Positions 39,901-51,638 of a stretch of 64,000 nucleotides of DNA are shown here, in pieces (position 1 is the stretch's first letter; each line of letters opens with the position of its first letter). Under the pieces are notes generated by a model. It was not told where the DNA came from. It did not search any database and saw only the letters and a list, made by a program, of their open reading frames with translations. This stretch comes from Gorsachius magnificus (lineage: Eukaryota > Chordata > Aves > Pelecaniformes > Ardeidae): assembly GCA_034008185.1 (NCBI GenBank), contig CM067082.1, positions 14,136,984 to 14,200,983 on the forward strand. Reading direction: 5' to 3'. A program made the position numbers and the translations under genes.

Positions 39901-41485
39901 TGTTTAGAAAAGATGATAAAATGGATTGCAATGTTTTACAGAATTTCAGTATTTATTACATATCGAAGCTATTGGCCTAGCATTTTAGAAAGATTTACAG
40001 GTTTTTGTCTTCAGATGTCACATAACAACTTTAAGACTAATCTCAACCAAAGATGCTAATTTGCCAAAGTAGTTTCACAACTGTCTGGAGTCTTAAACCT
40101 TCCACACCGGAATTTAGCTCTGTGGGGTCTGCAGGGTATGGGAGTAAAGAAAAAAAGGAAATAAGTGAGCCAGCCAAATCATTTATATAGTGATTAAGTA
40201 AAAAGACTGCAGTGACCCTGAAGCTGATGAAATAAAACACTGCAGGAAGCAGAAAAACAATAAACAAAAAGGCAGAGATTGTTGAGGACTATGGGCAAGG
40301 TGGTGTTACCAAACACTGAGCCCCGAGGCAGACCCTGCCCAGCAGTAGAGGCACTGCCTTCCTTACCCTCCTCTAATGCTCTGCTAGGGTTTCTCAAACA
40401 TTTACAAAGCACGTTTCCCTTTTGGTTCATCTTTCTCCACGTGCCAGTGCCTTCCCAAGGCCACTGCAGCTCTGTTCCTTCAGGGCGAGACAGTGAGAGG
40501 GGCGTTACTGCTGGGTGCACATGTGTGTGCTCTCCTCCCTGCCCCTGCCAGAACCCAGCCCTGATAGCAATTAAAGGTGGTGTAGTTAGCAATTCCCTTG
40601 CTATTGCAAGCACTGACAGCAGATACTTACAGCCTATTCTCACTTTGCCTCTCTGGAGGAACCGAGCTGCTGCTGACTTCTGCTGTCTAAAATTTCATGA
40701 CCCTTTTGAATGCTCTTGTGACCTTCAAAGGGTTCATGACCCTGACTGAGAAACATTGGGCCACCTCTGTAAAACACTATTATTTTTGCATGGATAAATA
40801 TTCCTGTGTTCTGAAGTGCACTAACAATTTGAAATGGGCCCCTGCAGCTGTCAGGCACTGGGGATAGACTTGTGTGACCCTGTTATTACACACTCTGGCA
40901 CCTCAGAGAACATCATAGATCTATCTCTGCAGCCACTGATTGCAGATGCTGTACAGCATCCTGTTGTTCTGAAGGGAATTTAGCACCTGAAAACATAACC
41001 CTTTCTCTGCACCATTCAGTTTCACTGCTGGGGCAGAGGGACCCTCTGTCTGAAAGGAGAGTGAAGGAGAGCCATGAGCTGTGACTACAGCACAGGATGC
41101 ACAAGACTACATCATCCAGTGTCAGCTGGAAAGCTGCAGACAGCCCATGGGCCCAACAGACATCTGCGTTTGCATTACCCCTGGTTGACTCCTTCCTTTA
41201 CCTGGGACAGAACTGGGTTGTGCTGTTGATGGACACAACGTTGGCACACCTCGTCCTGCCATGGAGATTTTCCATTTGGAGATTACTCTGTGCCAAATGG
41301 AAAACAGAAAGGTAAAAACTCAGAGGAGAGCAGTATCAATCTGCAGAGGTCTCTGATGGAGAAGAGTGAGAGAGGAGAAGAGCAGGAGACTGGCTAATGT
41401 CTGATACAGAAAGGAATAAAATTCTGGATACCAATCCAAAAGCCATGCACATGAAGGTTACCTCTTCTAATTTGTAGATATCCAA
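36930..41485. other. Non-coding stretch with an imperfect hairpin
   Basis: No transposon is recognised. A GC-richer patch at about 37640-38420 has short frames on both strands and one TGACGTGG at about 37752. Overlapping frames of 156 (+) and 149 (-) codons at 40194-40749 are mutually antisense and look incidental. An imperfect hairpin at 40695-40739 is listed separately. Confidence 0.5.
40695..40739. repeat. Imperfect inverted repeat, 16-base arms
   Basis: The left arm TCATGACCCTTTTGAA (40695-40710) and the right arm TTCAAAGGGTTCATGA (40724-40739) pair over 16 positions, with one mismatch and one G-T wobble, around a 13-base loop. TGACC half-site-like motifs lie in and beside it. Confidence 0.7.
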
Positions 41486-41737
41486 ATTTCTTTACAGTGA
41501 GGGTAGCGAAATGCTGGAACAGGTTGCCCAGAGAGGTAGTGGAGGTTGCTCAGAGAGGTAGTGGAGGTTGCCCAGAGAGGTGGTGGAGGCCCCATCCCTG
41601 GAAACATTCAAGACCAGGTAGGATGAGGCTCTGAGCAACCTGATCTAGTTAGCAGTGTCCCTGCTCACTGCAGGGGGGTTGGACTAGATGACCTCTAGGG
41701 GTCCCTTCCAACCCAAAACATTCTAAGATTCTATGAA
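41486..41737 (+). mobile_element. CR1 LINE, 5'-truncated 3' end
   Basis: About 250 bases match the 3' end of CR1. They begin within the last coding stretch (TTTACAGTGAGGG, CTGGAACAGGTTGCCCAG), continue through GTTGGACTAGATGACCTCT and CCCTTCCAACCC, and stop at the terminal ATTCTATG-type octamers at about 41730. Truncation at the 5' end is normal for LINE insertion. No clear target-site duplication is visible, as is common for CR1. The copy is unusual in carrying a triplicated 22-base segment, entered separately. Confidence 0.93.
41522..41587 (+). repeat. 22-bp triplication inside the CR1 copy
   Basis: Three consecutive 22-base units at 41522-41543, 41544-41565 and 41566-41587 (unit GGTTGCCCAGAGAGGTAGTG plus GA) differ by one base each from the first. 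Ordinary CR1 has one copy at this place. Since 22 is not a multiple of three, it also breaks the remnant coding frame. Confidence 0.93.
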
Positions 41738-44700
41738 ATTTGTTTATTGGATACGGTCATCTGAAGGTGTTATGAATTTATGTATCCAAGGAAAGACTAC
41801 ACATCCCCTGCAAAATGAATAATAGAAAGCCAGAGTCTCCTCTAGAGAGCAATTCAGTGCAGAAAATGAGTGGTAGTAGGAGATAGCATTTACATGAAGG
41901 TCTCTGGTTTGATTCACAGATCGCAGCATAACGGGGGAACCCCTATATTGCAGTAACATACTTTGGACTCAGTTCTTGCGCCATTGAAGTCTACCAAAGG
42001 GTTTTGAGCCCTGGGAGGATATTCAGAAAAGGCACGCAGACAGGGCAAGGCAGTCAGCCTTGGATTTGGTCCCAGCTTGACCTCCCTGCTTGATTTTAAG
42101 CAGCCTGTGAACAAACATTTACTACAGTAACAGCAAACAAGGGAGTCTCTGTAAGGTGCAAAGCTGGGATGCAAATTACAGACATATGTAAATTGAAATC
42201 GTTTAGGTTAATTTCTTGGTACTGAATTCAGTGACTAAGTGTTTATTTCAGAATGCTCATTCCATGCCCTGAACTACTGTTTTGTCCAGCTCTTCAGCGG
42301 CAGAAAGCAATTTAGCATAATCCTTCTACTGTAATGTCCAGTTTTTCCACAAAGATTACAGATGAAACCAAAAGGCCTCATTCTAAAGAAGGCTTACGGC
42401 TTTGCAAAGCCAGCCGCTGTGTGCTTAACTGGACCAGAATGGCCCATTGGAGAACAGAGGGAAATCTCACATTTGGGAGGATGCGATGGAGGAGTCCCGG
42501 ACAACCAAAACAATCCTTGTTTGCCAAACAATGTGTGTGAGGCTTAAAAAATGATGAATTCAAAACACATTTCCCACTTCACAACAATTGGAAAATACCT
42601 TTCAATCAAATGAATAATAAAACTCACTTCCCGAAACTGGTGAGGCTGATTATCATCTAGCTTAAATCACTGTAATGCTACTTGCATGAATGTGGCTGCA
42701 CCCACCAGCTGATATCATCTGAGGATCTGGTCCAGGAATCTGCGTAAGGGAGAGTGTAAGATAACGATGGGAGACCTTTGCTTTTTTGGCACACAGGCCT
42801 AGCTGTTAATCTTGTCAAAGTCAGTTCCCTTACCTCTTGTATTGCACTCGGCTTGAAATACTATGGGTTTATTTTTTTCTCACGGTATTTCTGCTTCTAT
42901 CTTTGACTTTCTTTGACTTACAGCTGAAATCTGGATGTTAAAAGAGGCACACAAATTATTTTTAAATGTGACTTTTTTTAAACTCAGAAATGTTGCTGTG
43001 TTGTGGCAGATGAAAAATTCAACCTGTTGTTAATTTTACCTGAAATATTCAAACATTAATAGTGAGGAGCTATGTTTCTTTAGAAAAATAAAGTGATAAG
43101 GGCTATTTGTTTAGAGATATCTTCAACATTATGGGCCTTGGCCTGCCTGATATGTGGTTTGTGCAAGTGGGACATTCGACCTTTTGTTGAACTACTCTCA
43201 CAAAATATATGAAGGAAGTTTTAATCAAACATTTCCTGGTTTTCATAAATGAATTTAAGTTACTGAAATCCTAGTCTCTGTAGGTTAGTGGAGAAGATGT
43301 TACTGTTTGCAGTCACAGCTTTAAAAGCTTTGTGAAAGTACATGTAAGCTATTAAATCCACTTTAAAAACTGGAAAACTTGATACAATTTTATTTTGGGA
43401 ACTGTTCAGTCTGTTTCACTCTCCTTTCAATGGTGAGTGATGAAATTATTGACATGGCTTTCTGCTCCCATCCCCAAGAAGATCTGCAGTTTCCCAGCAT
43501 GAAGCCAGACGAGGTGGCTTTACGGTACTAGGGGGATGTTTTTTTCCTGGAAAAGTTGAGCTAAGTCAGAACTGGTTCCTCTGGCCTTTTGAGCTCATAC
43601 AAGTAGAAAAGGCTGTAATTTAAGTGTGGGGGGAATGATTCTCTGAAGCATAAGATATATGTACCATACACAGGCAACCCAAATACCCAAATCTCTTGGG
43701 AGTTCACCCACTCCGTAGTTCCCAGAGTGCTAGCAAAGTGGGTTTGTACTTTTTTTTTTAATCATTGCTGCTACCGTGTTTATGCATTTGCTCTGGAAAG
43801 GATGTGATGTAGTTTGGGCTGGTTTTAAAAATCTTATCTTGGTTTTATCCACTCCAGCTGGCCCCAGCACTTCACTAGAACGCAATCAAATGTATTTGCA
43901 TCCAGTCATAAGATATGTCAAGACTGTAAAAAACTAAGGGTAAGGATCAAGTCAAGCTGGCTTGTGGTGAGCTTGGAAAAATGGCTGCGTTGATGTTCCG
44001 CCCATGCGGTAACTCAGCTTGCTAGAAATACAGCCACTGGGGTCACGGTACATTTACCCTAAAGAAAGTGGTTAAGGATGTTGACTTACAAACGCAGTAG
44101 GATACAACCCAGCCTGAGACAACAGCTATCGCCCCCAGCTGTGGGAGCTTCCCCACCTTTCTCTGCCGCTGCCACTGCAGCCTGCAAGCCTGAACCACAC
44201 ATGAAGTTGCTCCTAAGCGATGTCAGTGCGGTGTGCAAACTCAGTTTGACTTCCTAATTCAGTGAACTACAGGCATTCACTTCTACCTGTGATTTGCCCG
44301 TTCTTGCCACAAAAGGTGGCAACAGACAAGAGTGAGGCACCCAGGGAGGCAGCTGGAGACCGCGACTGCCTCAGCTATCCGTGTTTCATCTGCTACGTCT
44401 GTATGTCAACACCCAAAACCTAATCTGGGCTCAGCCAGCTCGAGTTGGCGCAGACTGATCTAAACTTCCAGCTCTGCTTAGCTATGCTAATGAATTGTAT
44501 GGGGCAGATTTCAGGGCTTTGCAAGAGAGGTGGCTCCTGCAGATGAGCCAACAGCACGGCCAGTGGGCCACCACGATTGGGCACATTGTCTTAATCAGCC
44601 CTCGGGCTTGTATTAGTGCTACCAGCTCTGGTCTGGGTGAAGGTAGATGTCCTCCTGACTGTATGGGGTAGCTGGTAACTGTGGGCAGAAGAACGGAGAA

Positions 44701-45108
44701 GGTGGCTGCAATGGCAAAATACCTCCTACCAGCCCACCACAGTTCCACAGAGCTTGTAATCAATCTTCAGGCACTTCCCTTAATCTAGGTGAAACCTGAG
44801 TTGCGCATTTTTCACGTCCAGCTCTCAGCTGGGCTCTCCATAAACTACCATTATCAAAGTCTATTATTATCATTACTGGTGTTTGATAATGGCATCAACC
44901 TTTATTTTTCAAAGATGGGACACTTAAAATTAGCATGGAGTTTCCTCTCATACTTACTGGTACTATTTTGGAGTCACATACAAGAGGACCAAGAAAATGA
45001 AGCTGCAAAACACCCCCTTGCCTTAACTTTTTGGGACTGTTTGAGTCCTGAGACTAAATCTCCTTAAGAGTTCCTTATTTCCTTTCTGACTACTAATTGA
45101 ATATATAC
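41738..45108. other. Non-coding, nothing recognised
   Basis: Unique-looking sequence. A patch at 42334-42563 is open in two + frames and one minus frame, with unremarkable products. A GC-richer patch lies at about 43980-44460. Confidence 0.5.
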
Positions 45109-45163
45109 AAAAGAAAAAGAAAAGAAAGAGAGAAAAAGAGAGAAAGAGAGAGAGAGAAAAAAG
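45109..45163 (+). repeat. Polypurine (GA-rich) tract, 55 nt
   Basis: Fifty-five uninterrupted A/G bases, mainly GAAA and GAGA units. Potential triplex-forming tract and likely length-variable. Confidence 0.95.
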
Positions 45164-47537
45164 CTAAGCTGCTTCTTTCAGTTCTAAACAAGCAACTACT
45201 TTAATGACAGTGCTTATAAAAACAATATTATGTTAAATTATTTAGTAAGTTTTATTTAATAAAAAGGAAAAAGGAAGATGAAATAGGGCATTGAGGAAAT
45301 TCCTCTTTGTTTATTTTTGTCTCTGTAGTGGTTCATTTTACCCACCAGTGTTTTTTCTTCATTGCAAGCGCCCCTTCTCTCTTGATTGAAAACAGACTCT
45401 CTAATAAAAATGGTTTAAGATCAGAGTGATAACTTCAATTCAAGAACATGAATAAAAAGCACCACTGGAGGAAAGACCCCATCTGCTCACATATGATGTT
45501 AGGAAGGGAGAGCATAATGCAGAGTAGTGATTGCTACCAGGTGTAAGATTACTCAGGTCCTCCACGTATGGTCTATATGGCCACTTAAAAAAAAAAGAGG
45601 GATTCAAGTATCCTATAAAACAGGTCCTATGTTTTACATTTGACCTCTTCCTGAACATCAACCTTATTAAAAACAAATAAAAAAATGTCCTGAATGGAAG
45701 CTGTAGTTTGATCTGGAGCTTATGGAGGCTGACAGAAAACCTGCCATTGCTTTTAGCGGGGCAGGAGCTGGCCTCTGCTTCATTCAAAAAGCGACCCTTA
45801 TCAAGCTGCCTTGCAACGATCACTCCACAAGTGGTTTCTATTTCATTTTATTCTAATCGCCTTACAGAAATACATTTTTCACCAAATTGAAAGCTTGTCT
45901 TCCCTGAAGTCCTGGAAAGGATTAGATAGCATTACATCAGACATTTCAAACAGTAAATTGTGAACTTGGAAGAAGCACTTCAAAGCATGGTTATGTGAAG
46001 CTTCAAGCAGAGGAGAAACAATCGCAATCTCTGCAGCGGAAAGCAGTGACTCAGTGAGTGTAAGCCATGAATCCCATTATTTTAATCTAACATGCATATT
46101 ATCATGAGGTTTAAAATCCATGTCTTATATACTGTGCTAGGTGCTGTAAGAATGTCTAATACAGAGTCTAGACTCAAAGACAAACTGTGAGCAAGATGAA
46201 AGCAGGTTATAAGCAGAGGTGGCAAGACTGCATACTTTTTGTAATAACTGCAGTAACTGGACTTGTGGAAGGCATGATTTTTTTAGCCAAAATTGTTAAA
46301 TAATTTTTAAAGTCTAGTACAGAAATGAACATATATAAAAGAAACCTTTGCCTGGTAGAGTTTACTCATCTGAATTCACAGGAATAAATTAAATTTGATT
46401 AATTACTCTTCTATCTGTTCAAAGCCTTTTCACTGGGTAGAAGTCAGGGATAAGGGTTTGCACTGCCTTAATTATACTGGTACAAGCTGGCTAAGGGTCT
46501 CTGCCTATTCATACAAAACAGGTGCCACTTCACTCGCGTGGGGATGTCTCTTTTGTCCCCAGACAAGGCATTAGTGAGCTGGTGGCAGTGGCCACATTTC
46601 ACTGCTTGCCAATCCATTATCAGGAGACAGAAATACATGCACTCAAGGAAAAGTTTGCTTTGGGGGTGGTTTGAAGTGAGAGGAAGAGGCAGCTTACCAG
46701 GCTTTGACAGAGAGCTTTTCATCAAAATGGTTTTTCAGGGGAAAATGATTTTGTGTTGAGGGGGTTTTTTTGTTTGCTTGTTTGGTTGATTTACATTAAA
46801 CACAAATATCTAATTTCAACTTGCTGTGGGAGTAATTTCTGGTAGTTTCCTCTGTGTTCTTTGCTCATCGCTCTCCCTGGGCTGGGTTCCCCAAGGGCTG
46901 CAGCTACCAGGAATTTTCATAACATCCCACTGCAGTCTGGGAGGGCAACATCTCTGTGCAGAACAGGGGCTACTCTGTGGTCAAGGAGCCTCCTATTTGT
47001 CAAGCGGCAAAAAATGCATCCAAGTGATACTGTAAAAGTTTTCTGAGTGGGACTTTTTGGCTTTAAGCTGAAAAAAATCAATCAAAGATTTTGGGTTCTG
47101 ACTGAAGGCTGTTTCCAGTCATGGGAAGTCCAAACACTCTTTCCCAGATAGTCTACACCCATGGAAAATAGTTATAAATATTTTTCCTAAAAATACATTT
47201 CCTTAGAAGTCTTGAAGTATACGTATACCATTTTATGCTTTTTGCCATTGCTATATGTTTAATAACAAGACTGGCTATGTTCGCTAAACTTGGACCAGAG
47301 CTGCTAGATTGTTTGCCCATGGTCATACCAGAATGTCTGAGAATGACATTCGGATTCACTCCAGGTTATTAAGATGAATATACTGGCTTTGCAACAAAAA
47401 TAATCTTCCTTGACTATACAGTTCACATACCTTCCTTACCCTATGCTGTACAGCTGTGTCCCTGCAGCCCAGTGACCCATGTCTCATAAGCACTTGTCTC
47501 CCAGAAAGATGGTTCAGGCAGGACCTGAATTGTTGAG
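45164..47537. other. Non-coding, nothing recognised
   Basis: AT-rich, with incidental ORFs up to 127 codons (minus, 45440-45823) that match nothing I know. Confidence 0.5.
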
Positions 47538-48002
47538 TTGCTGGAGCGTGTCCAGAGGAGAGCAACGAAGCTGGTGAGGGGTCTGGAGCATAAGTCCTAT
47601 GAGGAACGGCTGAGGGAACTGGGGTGGTTTTGTCTGGAGAAAAAGGAGAATGAGGGAAGACCTTATCACCCTCTACAACTGCCTGACAGGAGGATGTAGT
47701 GAAGTGGGTGTTGGTCTCTTCTCCCTGGTAACGGGCAATAGGACAAAAGGAAATGGCTTCAAGTTGTGCCAGGGCAGGTTTAGATTGGATATTAGGAAAA
47801 AAATTTCACAGAAAGTGTTGTGAAGCATTGGAACAGGCTGCCCAGGGAAGTGGTTGAGTCCCTATCCCTGGAGGTATCTAAAAGACAAGTAGATGTGGTA
47901 CTTAGGGACATGGTTTAGTGGTGGGATGGCAGGGTTAGGTTAATGGTTGGACTTGATGATCTTAAAGCTCTTTTCCAACATAAACAATTCTATGACTCTA
48001 TG
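47538..48002 (+). mobile_element. CR1 LINE, 5'-truncated, about 465 bp
   Basis: Matches the C-terminal end of CR1 ORF2 plus the 3' UTR. It opens with codons readable as [20 protein letters not shown], the conserved segment after the reverse-transcriptase domain. The frame is lost after about 40 codons by an indel near LEKKENE. It then runs through GTTTAGATTGGATATTAGG and GGAACAGGCTGCCCAGGGAA to the terminal octamers (ACAATTCTATGACTCTATG) at 48002. Non-functional. It looks closer to the CR1 consensus I know than the scrap at 14424, so probably a younger insertion. Confidence 0.95.
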
Positions 48003-48240
48003 TCATTGAGGACTGTAAGGAATTAAAGCACTTACCACAGATGAGTGCCTGGAATTTAACTGTTTTGTTAATGGTGGTAGGCATCAAACCCTCATGGCCA
48101 GTCCAGCCACAGGAAGCAGCTTTGGTTCGGCAGCTGCTGGGTTGATGTTGCAGCCCCTGCGAATAGGTCACCAGGTTACATACTCAGCCATTGCACAGTA
48201 AATTAGGTCAGATGTATAAGGAGTAGCTTATGTGCTATAG
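48003..48240. other. Short non-coding spacer
   Basis: Nothing is recognised between the CR1 copy and the C-rich segment that follows. Confidence 0.5.
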
Positions 48241-48549
48241 ACTGACACTCTTACACCTGCCCTCCTTTACAGCTCCTACCTGACTACCACTGTATTCCCA
48301 ATCTCCTTCAGTACCCAATACCTGTCTCTTCCCTTCACTTACAACACCATTTTCCTCTTCCATGCTTCTCCCTCCTGCAAAACCTACCTCTCATATTCAA
48401 TAGTCTGTATATTTTACCTTTGCCACCCCCACCTTCACTCTCAAGACTATATCCTTCTCAGTTGTTTCTCGGCACCTCCCAAGACATCTCATAGATATCC
48501 AGCCCACCAGCATCCCCTGCAGCCATCCGACACCAAGAACCTGGGTCCT
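48241..48549 (+). other. C-rich, G-poor segment, open for 103 codons without a start
   Basis: By hand count, positions 48241-48480 contain 93 C and only 17 G, an extreme strand asymmetry absent from the flanks. One + frame runs without a stop from the TAG at 48238 to the TAG at 48550, 103 codons, but has no ATG. The product is rich in Leu, Ser, Pro, Thr, Tyr, Phe and His, as expected from C/T-rich codons, so openness alone is weak evidence of coding. It could be part of an unrecognised mobile element with a biased genome, a decayed exon, or low-complexity DNA. Confidence 0.35.
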
Positions 48550-51023
48550 TAGAAGCAGCAACACTGACAGTCCTGCCCCTTCAGAGACAAGAAGTCAGAG
48601 CAAAGGAACAAGTTTTAAGCAGCTCGTGGTGACAGCCAACTACATTGTGTGCTGGATGAAGCCGACTGCCTAAGTGCTATGCAGATTTATTGTTGCCTAT
48701 GCTGCCTCCATGGGCTTGAGCAATTAAATATTCTGTATCCCACACTTCCTCATTTGTGAAACAACTTGAGGAGGTTATTCAGCATGACCTATGCAACATG
48801 GAGCAATCTGAAGAGCTATGGCAATGCTAAGTTATTACTATAACCAGTAAGTAGGGGGACCAGAGTTGTGCTTGTGGCTGTATCACTCACTGATTTATTG
48901 CTAACAAACAGGCAGCCTTTAGTTTCAATTAAATGCACATCTGTCCCTTATCTGGAGTCTCTCTCAGTAAACCTTGACTACCAGCTGTATTGTAAACGCC
49001 TGTGAAACAGAAGATGAAGAAGCCAGGTGGTTTCTAGGATGGGAGGATGAATAAAGGAGACAGATCATGTGAATTATCTCAGCTGAAGCAATAAAATGTA
49101 AGTGACCTGGGAATGTCCTGTGTGTCTGGTTTTGGACCATAAAGTCTGCCTGGAAAGGATGCCATTTATCTACATTAGTCCCTGCAGCAGGCTTAGCAGT
49201 CTTTGCAGGCTTGAATCTGTGTCCATCTATCATTGCTACTGTAACCTTAAAAGCAAAAGGCCTAATGGCTAAACTATCTTAAAGCTACAAACGTGGTAGG
49301 AAATACAATACTACACTTGTACAAAGGGGGAATTAATTTCAATTCCCAATCAGTAGCTGTGCTTGTTGCTGTAAAAGTATTTCAGTTGTGTTTCTCCATT
49401 AAATATTCATCAGTCCATGCAGCAGCTCCTTGGCTCACCGTAGAGTCACTTGCTACCGTCTGCATCTCCAGTACATGTAGGTCTGGGCTAAGAGCCCGAC
49501 TAATAAATGTTTTAGGACCAAGAGCTCAGCAAAAGCATTGGAGGAAAGGGCCTCTGTCACAGCCAGCTCTGATTCTGAATGGCACCTTTAAAATTCATAT
49601 GTGAATAAATGATCAGATGGATTAACTCTGGCTTTTCACTTCATATACTCAGAAGGTAGATTTATTCCATTGTAAGCCATTATGTCTTCTAAAATAAATA
49701 AATTTTAAAAGCCAAAGAAGGTTGTGATGCTTGTTCAATTAATATTTTGCTGTTTAATAATTGTAATAAACAGCCAAAATGCAGACATTCTGTCAGCCGG
49801 GGTAACACTATTTTGGTTCTCATCATAATGGAAAAAGACTTACCATCGATCAAGAAGGTGATGGTTGCTGCAGGACCTGTTTACCAAGGGGTTTATATTC
49901 AGTCCAGGCAGACCAAAAACAGTCTTAATGTATAACAGATACTGAAACTTGTGAGAGGGGTGGATGGGGAAGGAAAAGGTAGCCAGTCAAAAATGAATTG
50001 ACATTTTTTGATGGAAGGACTTCGTCAATGGCCAAAGGGGTACAGTTCCACAATCAAGAAAAAGGAGCGTGTCTGTTAAAACCTGGTGGGAGATAAACAC
50101 AGATGTTAAAATATACAGCAAGCTAAATGGAAAAGACAATTAATACCCTTGCAGATACACTCCTACAGAAAGATAAAGCTATTACAGAGAAAATTATGCC
50201 TGGTAAGATTAGGGAGAATAAGTGCGTTGTGTTGGTAACAAAACAAATCCTAAAGATGACATAAGCCTATTACTGCACAAAGATGGCAACCCTTATTAAT
50301 ACTGCTGCAGATGAGACTTGTGCAATAAATACCTGTTCTGTACTTAGAAAGTGCAAGATGAGTTTCTATCTTAGGAGAACGATGACAGATTTTCCAGGCT
50401 ATTAGTAGCAGAGGACAACATTAGACAGCATTTTCTAGAGATAAATATTTTAAAGCAAAAGCTCAAATAAGAATCACCCCAGGGTCCCATGAGAGCTGGC
50501 TAAAGTAGTCTCTGGCTCACAGATGTTCATTTTTAACACATTTTGGAATACCAGGGAAATACCAGGGAAGACAACTAATATTGTGCCCCCATGGAAAAAA
50601 GGGGTGGGGGTGACAAGAATAGGCTGGTGAGCCTGACATCAACACCTCTCCCCCCTTTTCACTCCTGACCTTGTTTCTTTTTGGACACCAGCCCAGTGCC
50701 CTTGAAGAAACCTTCTGTTTTCCTATGCATTAGGGGCTGAGACTGGTTCCCATCGAGGTCTCTGCGAGCCTAACTGGCATTCCAGTACCCTCCCTGCTAA
50801 ATACGTCCTGTTGCAATGGAGCACATGGTCCCAAAAGGTCTCAGGGAAGCAGCTGGCCTGCTATGTGACAGCAGCACACAGGAGCTGGGAATCAGCCAAG
50901 GGGCAAGAGTACCAGCTGATGGATTTAAATAGGGCCCCAGCCACAGGGGATCAGAGAGGACCAGAGGCATGTTTCCTGGGAGGGAAGGTCCTGAAAGACA
51001 TAGGTTGCAAGGGCTCCTCCATG
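48550..51023. other. Mostly non-coding; possible LINE scrap at its right end
   Basis: No clear gene. ORFs up to 103 codons look incidental. An 11-base tandem duplication (ATACCAGGGAA) lies at about 50548-50569, just before a possible LINE fragment entered separately. Confidence 0.5.
50577..50647 (+). pseudogene. Possible non-LTR retrotransposon RT scrap
   Basis: Two short segments resemble the run just before the catalytic core of CR1/L2-type reverse transcriptase (typical form: VVPxFKKG ... YRPVSLTS). Codons 50577-50603 read NIVPPWKKG and codons from 50618 read NRLVSLTSTP in a different frame. Order and spacing fit, but the match is very short and frameshifted. Orientation is opposite to the CR1 at 51118, so it would be a separate insertion. 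Confidence 0.3.
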
Positions 51024-51117
51024 GAATAAAATAGAAATAGAAATAGAAGTGGAATAGAAGTGGAATAGAATAGAATAGAATAGAATAGAATAGAATAGAA
51101 TAGAATAGAATAGAATG
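51024..51117 (-). repeat. AATAG microsatellite grown from a CR1 3' end
   Basis: Pure AATAG pentamers run from 51064 to 51116 (about ten and a half units), with degenerate units (AATAGA, AAGTGG) from 51024. On the element strand this reads TTCTA repeats, directly at the 3' end of the minus-strand CR1. CR1 normally ends there in a few ATTCTATG octamers, so the array probably expanded from the tail. Confidence 0.92.
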
Positions 51118-51143
51118 TTTTAGTTGGAAGGGCCCTACAACAA

Positions 51144-51632
51144 TCATCTAGTCCAACTGCCTGAGCATTTTGGGGCTGACCAAAAGTTAAAGTATGTTAT
51201 TAAGGGCATTGTCCAAATGCCTCTTAAACACTGACAAGCTTGGGGCATTGACCACCTCTCTAGGAAGCCTGTTCCAGTGTTTGACCACCCACTCAGTAAG
51301 TAAATCCTTCCTAATGTCCAGTCTAAGCCTGACCTGTTGCAGCTTTGAACCATTCCCATACATCCATCACTGGATCCCAAGGAGAAGAGCTCAGCACCTC
51401 CCTCTCCCCTTCCTCTTCTCAGGAAGCTGCAGAGAGCAATGAGGTTGCTCCTCAGCCTCCTTTTCTCCAAACTAGATGAGCCCAAAGTCCTTAGCTGCTC
51501 CTCATGGGACATGACTTCCAGCCCTGTCACCAGCTTGGTTGCCTTCCTCTGGATGCATTCAAAGACCTTCACATCCTTCCTAAATTGTGGGGCCCAGAAC
51601 TGCACACAGTATTCAAGATGAGGCTGCACCAA
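51144..51632 (-). pseudogene. CR1 ORF2 C-terminal fragment
   Basis: In the same frame as the upstream RT fragment, separated from it by the nonsense codon. It reads [20 protein letters not shown], then [25 protein letters not shown] and [18 protein letters not shown]. These are the conserved C-terminal landmarks of CR1 ORF2 ([34 protein letters not shown]). After that, similarity breaks up at indels. A retrotransposon relic, not a host gene. Confidence 0.92.
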
Positions 51633-51638
51633 TGCTGA

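Noticed and set aside
40194..40749. Antisense pair of 149- and 156-codon ORFs
   Set aside because: Mutually overlapping frames with low-complexity, unrecognised products and no splice or promoter context.
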